A stretch of 16,761 bases of DNA from Anammoximicrobium sp032229885 (lineage in GTDB: Bacteria; Planctomycetota; Planctomycetia; Pirellulales; Pirellulaceae): contig JAVYAJ010000372.1 in the NCBI GenBank assembly GCA_032229885.1, positions 1 to 16,761 on the forward strand. The letters are read 5' to 3'. Positions within the stretch are counted from its first letter, which is position 1. The number at the start of each line of letters is the position of its first letter. Of this stretch, positions 1 to 8,393 are shown in pieces. The notes beneath the pieces were generated by a model, which did no database searches, was not told the DNA's origin, and saw only the letters and a list, made by a program, of their open reading frames with translations. The translations under genes and the position numbers were made by a program.

Positions 1-3000
1 ACGGCACCGGCCAGTTCACCCAAACCGGCGGCACGGCCAGTGCGGGCCGCCTGGTGGTGAACGACGGCAACAGCATGAACGGCGCAGGCAGCGGCACGTT
101 CACGCTCACCGCCGGCGCGTTCAACCTCGGCAGCGGCGGCATCGCCACGGCAGGTGGGCCAACCGCCACCCAACTCGCCGGCGGCACCCTCACCGCCACG
201 GCCGACTGGTCCACGGCGCTACCGATCAGCCTCACCGGCTCCGCCACGATCAACACCAATGGCCACGACATCACCATCAATGGCAGCATCAGCGGCAGCG
301 GTTCGCTCACCAAGGCCGGCACAGGCATCCTCACTTTCGGTGGCAATAACTCTTACGCTGGCACGACGACCATCAGCGCTGGCACGCTGCAAGTCGGCAA
401 CGGGGGAACCAGCGGCACACTCGGCGGCGGGGATGTGACGAATGACGGCAGCCTCGTATTCGACCGCGGCAATAGCCTCACGGTTCCTCAGTTGATTAGC
501 GGTACGGGCTCCGTGACGCAACAAGGCACGGGCGAGACCACCCTCACCGGGCCGAACACCTTCACGGGTGATATAACCGTCGGTTCCGGCACGCTCATCG
601 CGGCAGCGGGCGACAATTCCCCGAACGCCACGCACGGCGCACTCGGCGATGGCCAGGCAGCGCGCACGATTACCGTGGGGGCGAACGCAACGCTGAAGTT
701 CGCCGCCGACCATGTGTTTGGCAACCAGAGCTCCACACCCGTCACGGTCATTGCCGTCGATGGCGGTACCGTCACCAGCGCCGATGGCACCTTCAACACG
801 CTGGGCCCGATCACGCTCGACGGCGGCACGCTCGACAGCGGTACGCCGGACGCCAACTACGGCAGCTTTCAGCTTCCCGCCGGGCTGATCGTGGATGGTC
901 CCGGCATCTCGCGACTGGATGCCAGGGGTGTGACGTTCCCGGCGGGCACCGATATCGCCTTCACCGGCGATGCGACTCTCGAACAGCGTGGCAGCACCGG
1001 GGCACCGCTCTTCGGTGACATTCCCTTTGTCGTTTCCGGCAACGGGACGGCCAAGGACCTGCGCACCCAGCACCAGTACACCTTCTCGGACGCCAGCTTC
1101 AATGTCGGTGAGACCTCGGCGCAGTACACGATCACGAATCCCATCAAGATTGAACAGGCAACCGTTGTGGCCGCCTCGCTGGATGAGGCCCTGCGAAAGG
1201 CCATCTCGCTTTCGTTTGAAGTCAATGGGAATACATACACGATCGGCGGTGGTACGAAAAGCAATGGATTCGATACGGCCGCTGAACCTGCGGAACTCGG
1301 CACAACCAGTGCCACGATCGGCTTCGAAGACTGGTCCGACAACGACTATGACGACGCCTACATTCACTACAGTGTGATCGTTGCGGATATCCCCTCCGTG
1401 GAGGACCCATTGCAATGCGGTTGCTCCTGCCCCTGCGCGCCCGCCGCTCCCGATGCCCAGGCCGACTCGAAGACGCAGGCCCCCGGCAAGCTCAGTCCAG
1501 TGTATTCCAGCGGCAGCGTGAACGGCAACGTGGTGATTCGCAGCACCGGCCAGGTGCGTCCCGGCCAGGGCGTGCCCGCCCTGGTGGAAGTCCGGCTCAA
1601 GTTCAACGGCGTCGATCAGCCGACCACCTTTTACGACCCCAGCGCCCTCGCACCGGGCGACGATTACACGATCGGCATGCTGGCCGACACCAGCGGACTG
1701 CCCACCGGCCGTTACGACTGGGAAATGACGTTCATCTCGCACTACGGCGATGCCCGGTTCGAGGAATCGCGGTCCGGCACGCAGGACGTGGTGGACCGCA
1801 CGCAGAGTGAGTTCGGCAGCGGCTGGTGGCTGCCGGAACTCGACCGGCTGGACGTCGGTGCCGGCGGTGCCAACCTTGTCGGCGGTACGAACGATAGCAT
1901 CTGGTTCGCCGAAACCAGCGGCAGCTACGCGGTGGAGAGCGGCAATCCGGCAATCGCTTCGCTGGTCAAGAACGGCGATAATTCGTTCACACTGTCGTAT
2001 GCCGACGGCTCCCAGAGCCAGTTCGATCCGGCGGGCCAGCTCGCCAGCCGCACCGACTCGAACGGCAACCAGCGCTCCTACACTTACGCCGATGAGGATG
2101 GCGACACGGTGGCCGACGAGCTCGTTTCCATCACCGATGAGCTGGGCCGCACTGCCACCTTCGCTTACACCGCCGGCATGGTGAGCCAGATTACCGACTT
2201 CACCGGCCGGACGACCAGCTACGCCTACACCGGCGGCCAATTGACCAGTGTCACCGAGGCCGATCCCGACGCCGCGGGCCCGCAAACCGGCCCGGTCACC
2301 GGTTACAGCTACAATGCGGAAGGACTGCTCAGCAAGGTCACCGATCCGCTACTCAACGAGTCGCAACTCTTTTACGACTTCACCGGCCGCGTCAGTTCGG
2401 TCGAGCAGGCGTGCGGCGGCACGACGGTGCTCGAGTCGTTCTACACCACCGGCGTCGCCGACCTGGCGACGATCGGCTACGACGAAACCCATCCCGCGCC
2501 GCTGGTGGCCACCGACGATGCCGTCGAATACCAGGAAGATGAACGCGGCAACCCCACGCTCATCGAGCGCGACCACTGGGGAAACATCATCCGCTCGACC
2601 GACGCGCTCGGGCACGTCACCCGGTACCTTCGCGATGCCAACGGCCTCGTTACCCGGATGATCGAATCCGACCCGGACGGTGCCGGCCCGCTCGGCGATC
2701 TGGTGACGCAATTCGCCTATGACACGCGCGGGAACGTTTTGCAGCAGATTCATCCCGATGGCACCAGCGAAAGCTTTACGTACGACGCCACGTTCGGCCG
2801 GATGACCAGCCACATCGACCAGCTTGGCCGTAAGACGGTGTACGTCATCGATCCGGCAAACGGCAACCTGCTGAGCGTGACGCAAATCGTGGGGCTGGAC
2901 GACACCGCCAGCAGCGAGACCGACGACGTGACCACCAGCTACACGTACACCGACGGTACGGGCGTCGCGCCGGCCGGCCTCGTCGCGACCGAAACCGATC

Positions 3001-6000
3001 CGCTGGGGCGCGTGACGCGCTACACCTACAACGCCCATGCGCTGGTGACGAGCATCGTGGCGGCCGAAGGGACGGCGGACGAAACCACCACCAGTTACGA
3101 ATATGACAGCGCCGATAACCTCACCGCCGCGATCGACCCGCTGGGCCGCCGTACCGAGTACGCCTACGACGCGCTCGACCGGATGACGCAGATGACCGAG
3201 CCCGATCCGGATGGTGCCGGCCCGCTCGCCTCACCCGCCTGGACGTATGCGTATGATGCAAGAGGCAACCAGCGGTTCGTGACCGATCCGTTGGGCAACG
3301 TGACCGAATACGTCTATAATGAGCGGAACTGGGTGGAGCAGAAGATCGAAGCTGATCCCGATGGAGCCGGTCCCTTGGCAAGTCCCGTCACCACGTACGA
3401 TTACGACTGCGCTGGAAACCTGAACAGCACGACCGATCCGCTCGGCCGCACGACGACCTACAGCTACGACGCCCTCAATCGCCTGAGCACGACCACGCTG
3501 CCCGACCCCGATGGCGCTGGGCCTTTGAGCAGCCCCGTCACGTCGCAAACCTACGACGCCTTGGGGAATGTTGTCACCACCACCGACGCGCTGGGTAATG
3601 TAACCAGCTATGCCTACGATGCGCTCAGCCGGCAGATTTCGGTTACATTGCCCGATCCGGATGGCGCGGGTCCGCTGGGCAGTCCGGTGTCCCAAACCGC
3701 CTACGACGCCGCGGGTCAGGTGACCAGCATGACCGACCCGCTCGGCCGCGTCACCAGCTACGACTACGATGACCTCGGCCGACTGGTGAAAGTAACCCAG
3801 CCCGACCCCGACGGTGCGGGCAGCACACTCGCGTCGTGGACCGTCTATGCATTCGACAAGGCGAGCAATCTCCTCAGCGAAACCGACCGGCTGGGGAATG
3901 CGACGACCTACGGCTACGACAACCTGAATCGCCGCACGAGCGAGACCGACGCCAACGGCGACACAACCACGTTCGGTTTCGACGACGCCGGAAATCTAGT
4001 CAGCCTCACCGACCCGGAAGCGAACACGACAAGCTGGGTGTACGATGCGCTCAATCGCGTGACCGAAGAAACCAACGAACTGAACGCGACCCGATTCTTC
4101 GAATACGATGCGGTTGGAAACCTGATCGAGAAAATCGACCGCGATGATCGCTACACGCAGTACGAATACGACAATCTCTATCGGCGAACTGAAGAGCGCT
4201 GGCTCGATCCAACCGACGACACGACGGTCATTCACACCATCAACTGGACGTACGACGCAGCCAGCCAACTGACCGAAGCCGCCGATAGCTTCGCCGACTA
4301 CGATTACACGTACGACAATCTCGGCCGCGCAACGAGCATCGCCGCCACGCTGGCCGGCTTAACGCCCACCGTAACGCTGGCGCAAGCGTTCGATGCGAAC
4401 AGCCGCCGCACGCAGCTTGCCGCCATGATCGGCTCGACGGCAGACTTCCAGAACGATTACGCATTCGATAACCTCAACCGCCTGACCCGCATCACGCAAC
4501 AGGACGTTGTGGGCGGCAACACCGTAGCCGATAAGCGTGTCGATCTCGCCTATCTGGCCGACGGCCAGTTCGACGAAATCAACCGCTACGCCAGCCTGGA
4601 CACCAGCGAGTTCGTAGCCAACAGCCAGTACGGCTACGATGGCAGTGGACGCCTGACAAGCCTCGCCCATTCCCAGGGCGCGACCACCTTCGCCGGCTAC
4701 GGCTGGGCGTACGACGCGGCGAATCGCATCACCTCCTTCACCAACAGCCAGTACACAGCCGAAGACGCGACTTACAGCTACGATCAGGCCAGCCAGTTGA
4801 CGGGGGCAGACCGCGATGACGCAGCCAACGACGAAGCCTACACGTTCGACGACAACGGCAACCGAGTTACCGCCAACGGCGACTCCTACACCACCGGCAC
4901 GAACAACCGGCTGACGAGCGACGGCACGTTCAATTACACGTATGATGCCGAGGGGAATACGATCTCGAAGGTACGGATCTCGAACGATCCGGCCGACGAC
5001 AAGACGGTTGAATACACCTGGGACCATCGCAACCGGCTGACGAGCGTCAGTTTCAAGAACAACGCCGGCACGCTGACGCAAAAGGTGCTTTACACGTACG
5101 ACGCGTTCGATCGGCTGATTGGCCGCGAGGTGGACGCCGACGGCGACGCGGATATCGACGAAACGCAACGGTTGATCTACGACGGCCAACACGTCGCCTT
5201 GGCGCTATCCAATAACGGCGACGTCCAAAACCGCTACCTGCATGGCCCCTTGGTGGATATGGTGCTAGCCGACGAGCAAGCGGGCGGCGACCTGCTCTGG
5301 CTATTCGGCGACAATCAAGGCACGATCCGCGACCTGGCGAAGTACGACAGCGGCACCGACACCACCACGATAGAAAATCACCGCACCTATAGCGCCTTCG
5401 GCAAAATCACCGCCGAAACCAACGCCGCCGTCGATGAACTCTTCGCCTACACAGGCCGCATCCTCGACGAAGTCACCGGCGATCAAAACCACCGCGCAAG
5501 ATGGCTCGACACCGACACCGGCCGATGGCTCAGCGAAGATTGGATTCTAGATGATTTCCGTAATACGTACCGCTATGCGCGTAATTCAGTAACCTTCGCG
5601 AGTGACCCGTCAGGCTGGCAAAGCCCAGTGGCGCAGGCAGGCGTGCTTGCCGGACAGGTATCGAGCGCGGCCGCCCAACATGCAACGGCGGTCGCTCAGG
5701 CTGGCACTGCAACCGAGGCGCTAAGACGAGCATTGTGCAATCCACAAAACGGTGCAGCCATCCAAGCTGCTCGACAGCAGCTGAGTGCGGCTCTTGGGGC
5801 TGTCAGTAATGCGCAGCAATTGGTGCAGCAACGCGCTGCCGCATTCTTTCAGTGGGTTACAACACCCGGCGTAGCTGCCAATCCCACTTTGTCTACAAAC
5901 GTCACGGGGATCGTCAATCAGACAACCCAGGCCGGTACGCAGATCGCGGCGCAAGCGGCTCGCATATCATCGATTGATCCGAATAAATTAAATCACATCT

Positions 6001-6218
6001 TTGGTAAGGCAGCCCACAATCTGGCTGGACTGGTTGGCAAGTGTGGTGATACTGTCAATACGTTCTTGAAGGTTCGAGATGCCATTAGTGCGCTCGTGAA
6101 TGCCCAACGAATTACTGGTCAATTTAAACAGCAGGTGATTATTGACGGTTTTACGGTCACCGTTGAAGGAAAGGCTGTTGGCGGCGTTGCCCAAATTGGA
6201 ACATTTTACATCCCGTGA
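1..6218 (+). CDS. Giant RHS/YD-repeat protein with autotransporter-type beta-strand repeats and C-terminal toxin-like tip (5' partial)
   Basis: The reading frame is open from base 3 to the TGA at 6216-6218, so the gene starts upstream of the window; the GTG at 54 is only the first in-frame start inside it. Order of parts: Gly/Thr-rich beta-helix sequence with two clear autotransporter-associated repeats (about 294-420 and 500-600, of the type GTGILTFGGNNSYAGTTTIS); an extracellular-looking region; a Cys cluster CGCSCPC near 1416-1436; a GSGWWLPELDRL segment (about 1815-1850) that typically opens RHS proteins; then YD repeats (DPLGRxTxYxYD) from about 2040 to 5400. The core ends with YTGR...RARWLDTDTGRWLSED...DPSGW (5445-5618). 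Such shells are known to be exported and to encapsulate a C-terminal toxin. The last 199 residues are non-repetitive and lower in GC. I infer a surface-linked or secreted polymorphic toxin; a purely structural wall protein (WapA-like) is the alternative. Confidence 0.9.
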   Translation, partial: GTGQFTQTGGTASAGRLVVNDGNSMNGAGSGTFTLTAGAFNLGSGGIATAGGPTATQLAGGTLTATADWSTALPISLTGSATINTNGHDITINGSISGSGSLTKAGTGILTFGGNNSYAGTTTISAGTLQVGNGGTSGTLGGGDVTNDGSLVFDRGNSLTVPQLISGTGSVTQQGTGETTLTGPNTFTGDITVGSGTLIAAAGDNSPNATHGALGDGQAARTITVGANATLKFAADHVFGNQSSTPVTVIAVDGGTVTSADGTFNTLGPITLDGGTLDSGTPDANYGSFQLPAGLIVDGPGISRLDARGVTFPAGTDIAFTGDATLEQRGSTGAPLFGDIPFVVSGNGTAKDLRTQHQYTFSDASFNVGETSAQYTITNPIKIEQATVVAASLDEALRKAISLSFEVNGNTYTIGGGTKSNGFDTAAEPAELGTTSATIGFEDWSDNDYDDAYIHYSVIVADIPSVEDPLQCGCSCPCAPAAPDAQADSKTQAPGKLSPVYSSGSVNGNVVIRSTGQVRPGQGVPALVEVRLKFNGVDQPTTFYDPSALAPGDDYTIGMLADTSGLPTGRYDWEMTFISHYGDARFEESRSGTQDVVDRTQSEFGSGWWLPELDRLDVGAGGANLVGGTNDSIWFAETSGSYAVESGNPAIASLVKNGDNSFTLSYADGSQSQFDPAGQLASRTDSNGNQRSYTYADEDGDTVADELVSITDELGRTATFAYTAGMVSQITDFTGRTTSYAYTGGQLTSVTEADPDAAGPQTGPVTGYSYNAEGLLSKVTDPLLNESQLFYDFTGRVSSVEQACGGTTVLESFYTTGVADLATIGYDETHPAPLVATDDAVEYQEDERGNPTLIERDHWGNIIRSTDALGHVTRYLRDANGLVTRMIESDPDGAGPLGDLVTQFAYDTRGNVLQQIHPDGTSESFTYDATFGRMTSHIDQLGRKTVYVIDPANGNLLSVTQIVGLDDTASSETDDVTTSYTYTDGTGVAPAGLVATETDPLGRVTRYTYNAHALVTSIVAAEGTADETTTSYEYDSADNLTAAIDPLGRRTEYAYDALDRMTQMTEPDPDGAGPLASPAWTYAYDARGNQRFVTDPLGNVTEYVYNERNWVEQKIEADPDGAGPLASPVTTYDYDCAGNLNSTTDPLGRTTTYSYDALNRLSTTTLPDPDGAGPLSSPVTSQTYDALGNVVTTTDALGNVTSYAYDALSRQISVTLPDPDGAGPLGSPVSQTAYDAAGQVTSMTDPLGRVTSYDYDDLGRLVKVTQPDPDGAGSTLASWTVYAFDKASNLLSETDRLGNATTYGYDNLNRRTSETDANGDTTTFGFDDAGNLVSLTDPEANTTSWVYDALNRVTEETNELNATRFFEYDAVGNLIEKIDRDDRYTQYEYDNLYRRTEERWLDPTDDTTVIHTINWTYDAASQLTEAADSFADYDYTYDNLGRATSIAATLAGLTPTVTLAQAFDANSRRTQLAAMIGSTADFQNDYAFDNLNRLTRITQQDVVGGNTVADKRVDLAYLADGQFDEINRYASLDTSEFVANSQYGYDGSGRLTSLAHSQGATTFAGYGWAYDAANRITSFTNSQYTAEDATYSYDQASQLTGADRDDAANDEAYTFDDNGNRVTANGDSYTTGTNNRLTSDGTFNYTYDAEGNTISKVRISNDPADDKTVEYTWDHRNRLTSVSFKNNAGTLTQKVLYTYDAFDRLIGREVDADGDADIDETQRLIYDGQHVALALSNNGDVQNRYLHGPLVDMVLADEQAGGDLLWLFGDNQGTIRDLAKYDSGTDTTTIENHRTYSAFGKITAETNAAVDELFAYTGRILDEVTGDQNHRARWLDTDTGRWLSEDWILDDFRNTYRYARNSVTFASDPSGWQSPVAQAGVLAGQVSSAAAQHATAVAQAGTATEALRRALCNPQNGAAIQAARQQLSAALGAVSNAQQLVQQRAAAFFQWVTTPGVAANPTLSTNVTGIVNQTTQAGTQIAAQAARISSIDPNKLNHIFGKAAHNLAGLVGKCGDTVNTFLKVRDAISALVNAQRITGQFKQQVIIDGFTVTVEGKAVGGVAQIGTFYIP
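3201..3950 (+). repeat. Five exact 50-residue (150-bp) YD-repeat units inside the RHS shell
   Basis: The motif PDPDGAGPL (or ADPDGAGPL) begins at 3201, 3351, 3501, 3651 and 3801, exactly 150 bases apart. Each unit continues with SPVTxxxYDAxGN, then TDPLGRxTxYxYDxLxR. The fifth unit has the variant DPDGAGSTL. The units keep their length and key residues but differ at many synonymous sites, for example gatccggatggtgcc against gatcccgatggagcc. More isolated copies of the Asp loop occur near 2256 and 2667. The loop DxDGxG resembles a calcium-binding loop, which is only an inference. Confidence 0.85.
5976..6215 (+). other. Putative toxin domain at the tip of the RHS protein
   Basis: This covers the last 80 residues of the RHS protein, after an Ala/Gln-rich, probably helical linker (about 5619-5975). 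It starts SIDPNKLNHIFGKAAHNL and ends with beta-strand-like sequence closing on GTFYIP. The two histidines (codons at 5994 and 6015) sit in a small alpha+beta domain. That is the kind of layout found in BECR-type RNase toxins (Barnase-EndoU-colicin E5/D-RelE fold) at the ends of RHS and CdiA proteins. I recall NHIFG...HNL domains ending in GT-F-IP from such tips but cannot name the family with certainty. The position right after the RHS core-end motif and the adjacent overlapping gene support a toxin role; nuclease activity is inference. Confidence 0.5.
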
Positions 6219-7084
6219 AATTCATGCCCCCAGTCACTCATCCCATATTCGAATGGGCCGATTACCCACTCGTTGAGACGCATAACGGCGGAATAGTAAT
6301 CCCGGGGCATGCCGACGGTCTAACATGCTTTGCTGAGATAACGGATATACAACTGGCACAAATTCCCCGAGCCGGCATCAAGACGCTGATCCTTTCTGGA
6401 TGCGAGCAATTGACCGAGAAGGGATTTGCACTTCTCCGTGAATTTGAGGAGCTTGAGAACTTAGATTGTACGGCGTGCGAACAAATGACGCCGCTTCATT
6501 TTAGCGCAATGTGTGACACCAAATCCCTCAGAAAGGTTGATCTGAGTTTTTGCGATCAAATTACCAGAGAAACGGGATATCTGCTCGATGACATTGTGGA
6601 GCTAACTCGCCTCGAAGTGCTGTCACTAAATTTTATGTATTCTGTAACCGATCCAGTCATCGACATGGTTGCGAAGCTTCCACAACTTCGAGGTTTATCG
6701 CTAAAGAGCTGCGAATCTTTGTCGGACAAGAGCATTCAATCGTTGTCGGCATGTCCATCGCTACAATTTCTCGAACTTCCTGAGTTCGGTGAGTTTACAG
6801 ATTCAGGCCTTGAAGTTATGAGCCGGAACTTTGCAAATCTAAAATTCCTCCGACTGACGTGTCTCAGGGGAATCACGGACGCTGGCGTTGCAATGCTGCC
6901 GGCGCTTCCAAGACTAGAGTCATTGATCGTGGAGTCGTGCCATAACATCACTGAAACTGGCATTCGAGCCTTACATTCTGCTCGTCAATTGCGGAAGTTG
7001 TGGCTGACGGGTATTTCGTGCGGCGATCAAACAATCCAGTATCTGAAAGAGCAGGCACCGGGGTTGCAAATTTACACTTCCTAG
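6215..7084 (+). CDS. Leucine-rich-repeat protein, candidate immunity protein for the RHS toxin tip
   Basis: The protein has 289 residues. The GTG start at 6215 overlaps the TGA of the RHS gene (GTGA), which suggests translational coupling; the ATG at 6224 is an alternative start. There is no clear Shine-Dalgarno sequence, and no signal peptide or membrane segment, so it is probably cytoplasmic. After about 54 residues, nine tandem LRRs of about 25 residues run to the C-terminus (about 55-283). They follow the pattern LxxLxLxxCxxITDxGxxxL, as in cysteine-containing LRR proteins. LRR proteins are protein-binding scaffolds. A gene directly behind an RHS toxin tip usually encodes the cognate immunity protein, and LRR families are known among such proteins. 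I therefore infer that it binds and neutralises the tip domain. The alternative is an unrelated LRR protein, which are common in planctomycetes. It shares the lower GC of the tip. Confidence 0.85.
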   Translation: MKFMPPVTHPIFEWADYPLVETHNGGIVIPGHADGLTCFAEITDIQLAQIPRAGIKTLILSGCEQLTEKGFALLREFEELENLDCTACEQMTPLHFSAMCDTKSLRKVDLSFCDQITRETGYLLDDIVELTRLEVLSLNFMYSVTDPVIDMVAKLPQLRGLSLKSCESLSDKSIQSLSACPSLQFLELPEFGEFTDSGLEVMSRNFANLKFLRLTCLRGITDAGVAMLPALPRLESLIVESCHNITETGIRALHSARQLRKLWLTGISCGDQTIQYLKEQAPGLQIYTS

Positions 7085-7471
7085 TCCATACGGTCCCACA
7101 ATTGATCCGAGAGCTTCAATCGCGACAATCCGACAGACTTTGGCTGAATTAAAGGGGACGCGACTGTATCTAGCCAATATAAGTAGGTCGTACTGCCGTT
7201 CGTCGCCATTAGTCCCGAACTTCATTGCTCGGAGAATCTGAAGAATCATGGAGCGGGGGTATGTCGCGTCCTGTGCCAACATTAGACCGGCCGGAAATGG
7301 CGCGCGCGAAGCTGCGAAATCGCCGTTGCGACTGGGCGAAAAACCTTTCGTTGGCCACCGGCCGCGGCAGCATGAGCGGGAAAATCCCATCGCTGAGGCG
7401 CGCCACAACGCGATTTTCGTGCCTGGCACGATCGCGTAATCGATCGTCGCGAACGTGGCCAGTGCCGTTCA
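7085..7471. other. Intergenic region without a recognisable gene
   Basis: These 387 bases lie between the LRR stop and the transposase remnant. Reading frames here are short and resemble nothing I know. The only notable string is ttaaaggggacgcgact at about 7149-7165, which resembles the AAAGGGGAC strings seen in intergenic repeats near REP-associated transposases. I see no terminator with a T-run after the LRR gene. Base composition rises back to high GC from about 7230. Confidence 0.5.
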
Positions 7472-7780
7472 TCACGCCGCTTTGCGGCTGTAACTTTTGA
7501 GCAGCCCACCCAGCCGTGCTTTGCAACGCACCTCGGCCAACGGCACAATCTCGTCCTCGACGTTGCCGCGTCTGGACTTCGGTCGGCCACGTTTCTTCGG
7601 GGCGGTAACTGGTTCGTTCTCCAGCGACTGGTGCGGGCGCTCGTTATGATAGTGGGCCAGGTATTCCCGGCAGACGTGGTCCATGTGCTGCTCGCCGAAG
7701 ATCACGAACCGGTCGAGGCACTCCTGCTGGATGGATTGGATGAACCGTTCCACGAAGGTGTTCGTGTTCGGTGACCGGAA
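7472..7780 (-). pseudogene. C-terminal remnant of an integrase-core (DDE) transposase
   Basis: The - strand frame ending in TGA at 7474-7472 encodes about 102 recognisable residues. They include SPNTNTFVERFIQSIQQE followed by CLDRFVIFGEQH and HYHNERPHQSLEN. This is the end of an rve-type integrase core as in IS3-like transposases; the Glu of FVERF is expected to be the last acidic residue of the DDE triad. The tail is basic (PKKRGRPKSRRG). Upstream of about 7780 the frame stays open to 8155 but its sequence no longer looks like a transposase, so the catalytic Asp residues and the DNA-binding part are missing. I see no terminal inverted repeats or target duplications. It is a dead fragment. 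Confidence 0.8.
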
Positions 7781-8132
7781 GACCCCCACCTTGTTACGGA
7801 CACGAAACCGCTTTTGAGACTTTGGAGTTGGGCGGCGTGGGGCGAATCCGTATCCTGCTGGCTGCAGAACGGGGGAAGGATGGGCCTTTGTTCTCGAAAC
7901 GGAAGCCTCCATCATACCGAAAGCAACCACGCCCATTCCGAGCGATTGAGCGGAACCAACAACCGTTAACCCAGGCGGCGCGAGACAGAGAGACGACCGA
8001 GAGTTTCGGCCGAGATCGGGCGGGCGGGGCGTCGCCAGGGCGGGTTTGGCAACGCACGCGTGGGCCAGAGAGTGAGACTTTGAGACTTCCGGCGTCGTCG
8101 GAAACCGTTGCCACAACTGGCGATAGAACGCG
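7781..8132. other. Intergenic region without a recognisable gene
   Basis: About 350 bases lie between the transposase remnant and the terminator hairpin. Open frames on both strands give low-complexity or Arg/Pro/Ser-rich translations with no recognisable domain. Related strings tttgagactttgga (near 7813) and gactttgagacttcc (near 8075) are the only internal similarity I noticed. The region may be the decayed remainder of the mobile element. Confidence 0.4.
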
Positions 8133-8164
8133 AAAAGGCCGACGCCTCTCGGCATCGGCCTTTT
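8133..8164 (-). terminator. Rho-independent terminator downstream of the initiator tRNA
   Basis: The arms aaaaggccgacgcc (8133-8146) and ggcatcggcctttt (8151-8164) pair over 14 positions with one G-T-type mismatch and a 4-base loop. Read on the - strand, the stem ends in TTTT and lies 43 bases past the tRNA 3' end, so it fits as the tRNA terminator. Because the arms carry A4/T4, it could work in both directions. A second small hairpin (ttccagt/actggaa, 8181-8200) lies between it and the tRNA. Confidence 0.8.
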
Positions 8165-8207
8165 CTATAACTCGGCGGTCTTCCAGTTTCGCTACTGGAA
8201 AAACAAG

Positions 8208-8281
<74 letters not shown>

Positions 8282-8295
8282 CCATTGTTGCTCGT

Positions 8296-8323
8296 ATTCT
8301 AGCATCTGCGTCGTGAAGGTCCA
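8296..8323 (-). promoter_or_regulatory. Probable sigma-70-type promoter of the tRNA-fMet gene
   Basis: Reading the - strand, TGGACC (8323-8318; 4 of 6 to TTGACA) is followed after 16 bases by TAGAAT (8301-8296; 5 of 6 to TATAAT). The -10 box ends 14 bases before the tRNA 5' end, leaving room for a start site and a short leader. This is based on motif match and position only. Confidence 0.45.
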
Positions 8324-8393
8324 GGGGACGTACCGGAAATTATCGATGGGGCCCGTCGCCCAGCGAAAAGCGGGGTGATGAAGCGTTGGGGTA

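Noticed and set aside
219..2285. 688-codon open frame on the - strand
   Set aside because: It lies antisense to the RHS gene, gives a Val/Gly/Arg/Ala-rich translation without motifs, and is explained by the periodic GC-rich codons of the true gene.
3201..3950. Regular 150-bp spacing considered as a CRISPR-like array
   Set aside because: The repeats are in-frame coding units of the RHS protein with conserved residues and no unique spacers.
7781..8155. N-terminal part of the open frame ending in the transposase remnant
   Set aside because: The frame is open but its translation does not continue the integrase core; likely chance read-through of non-coding DNA.
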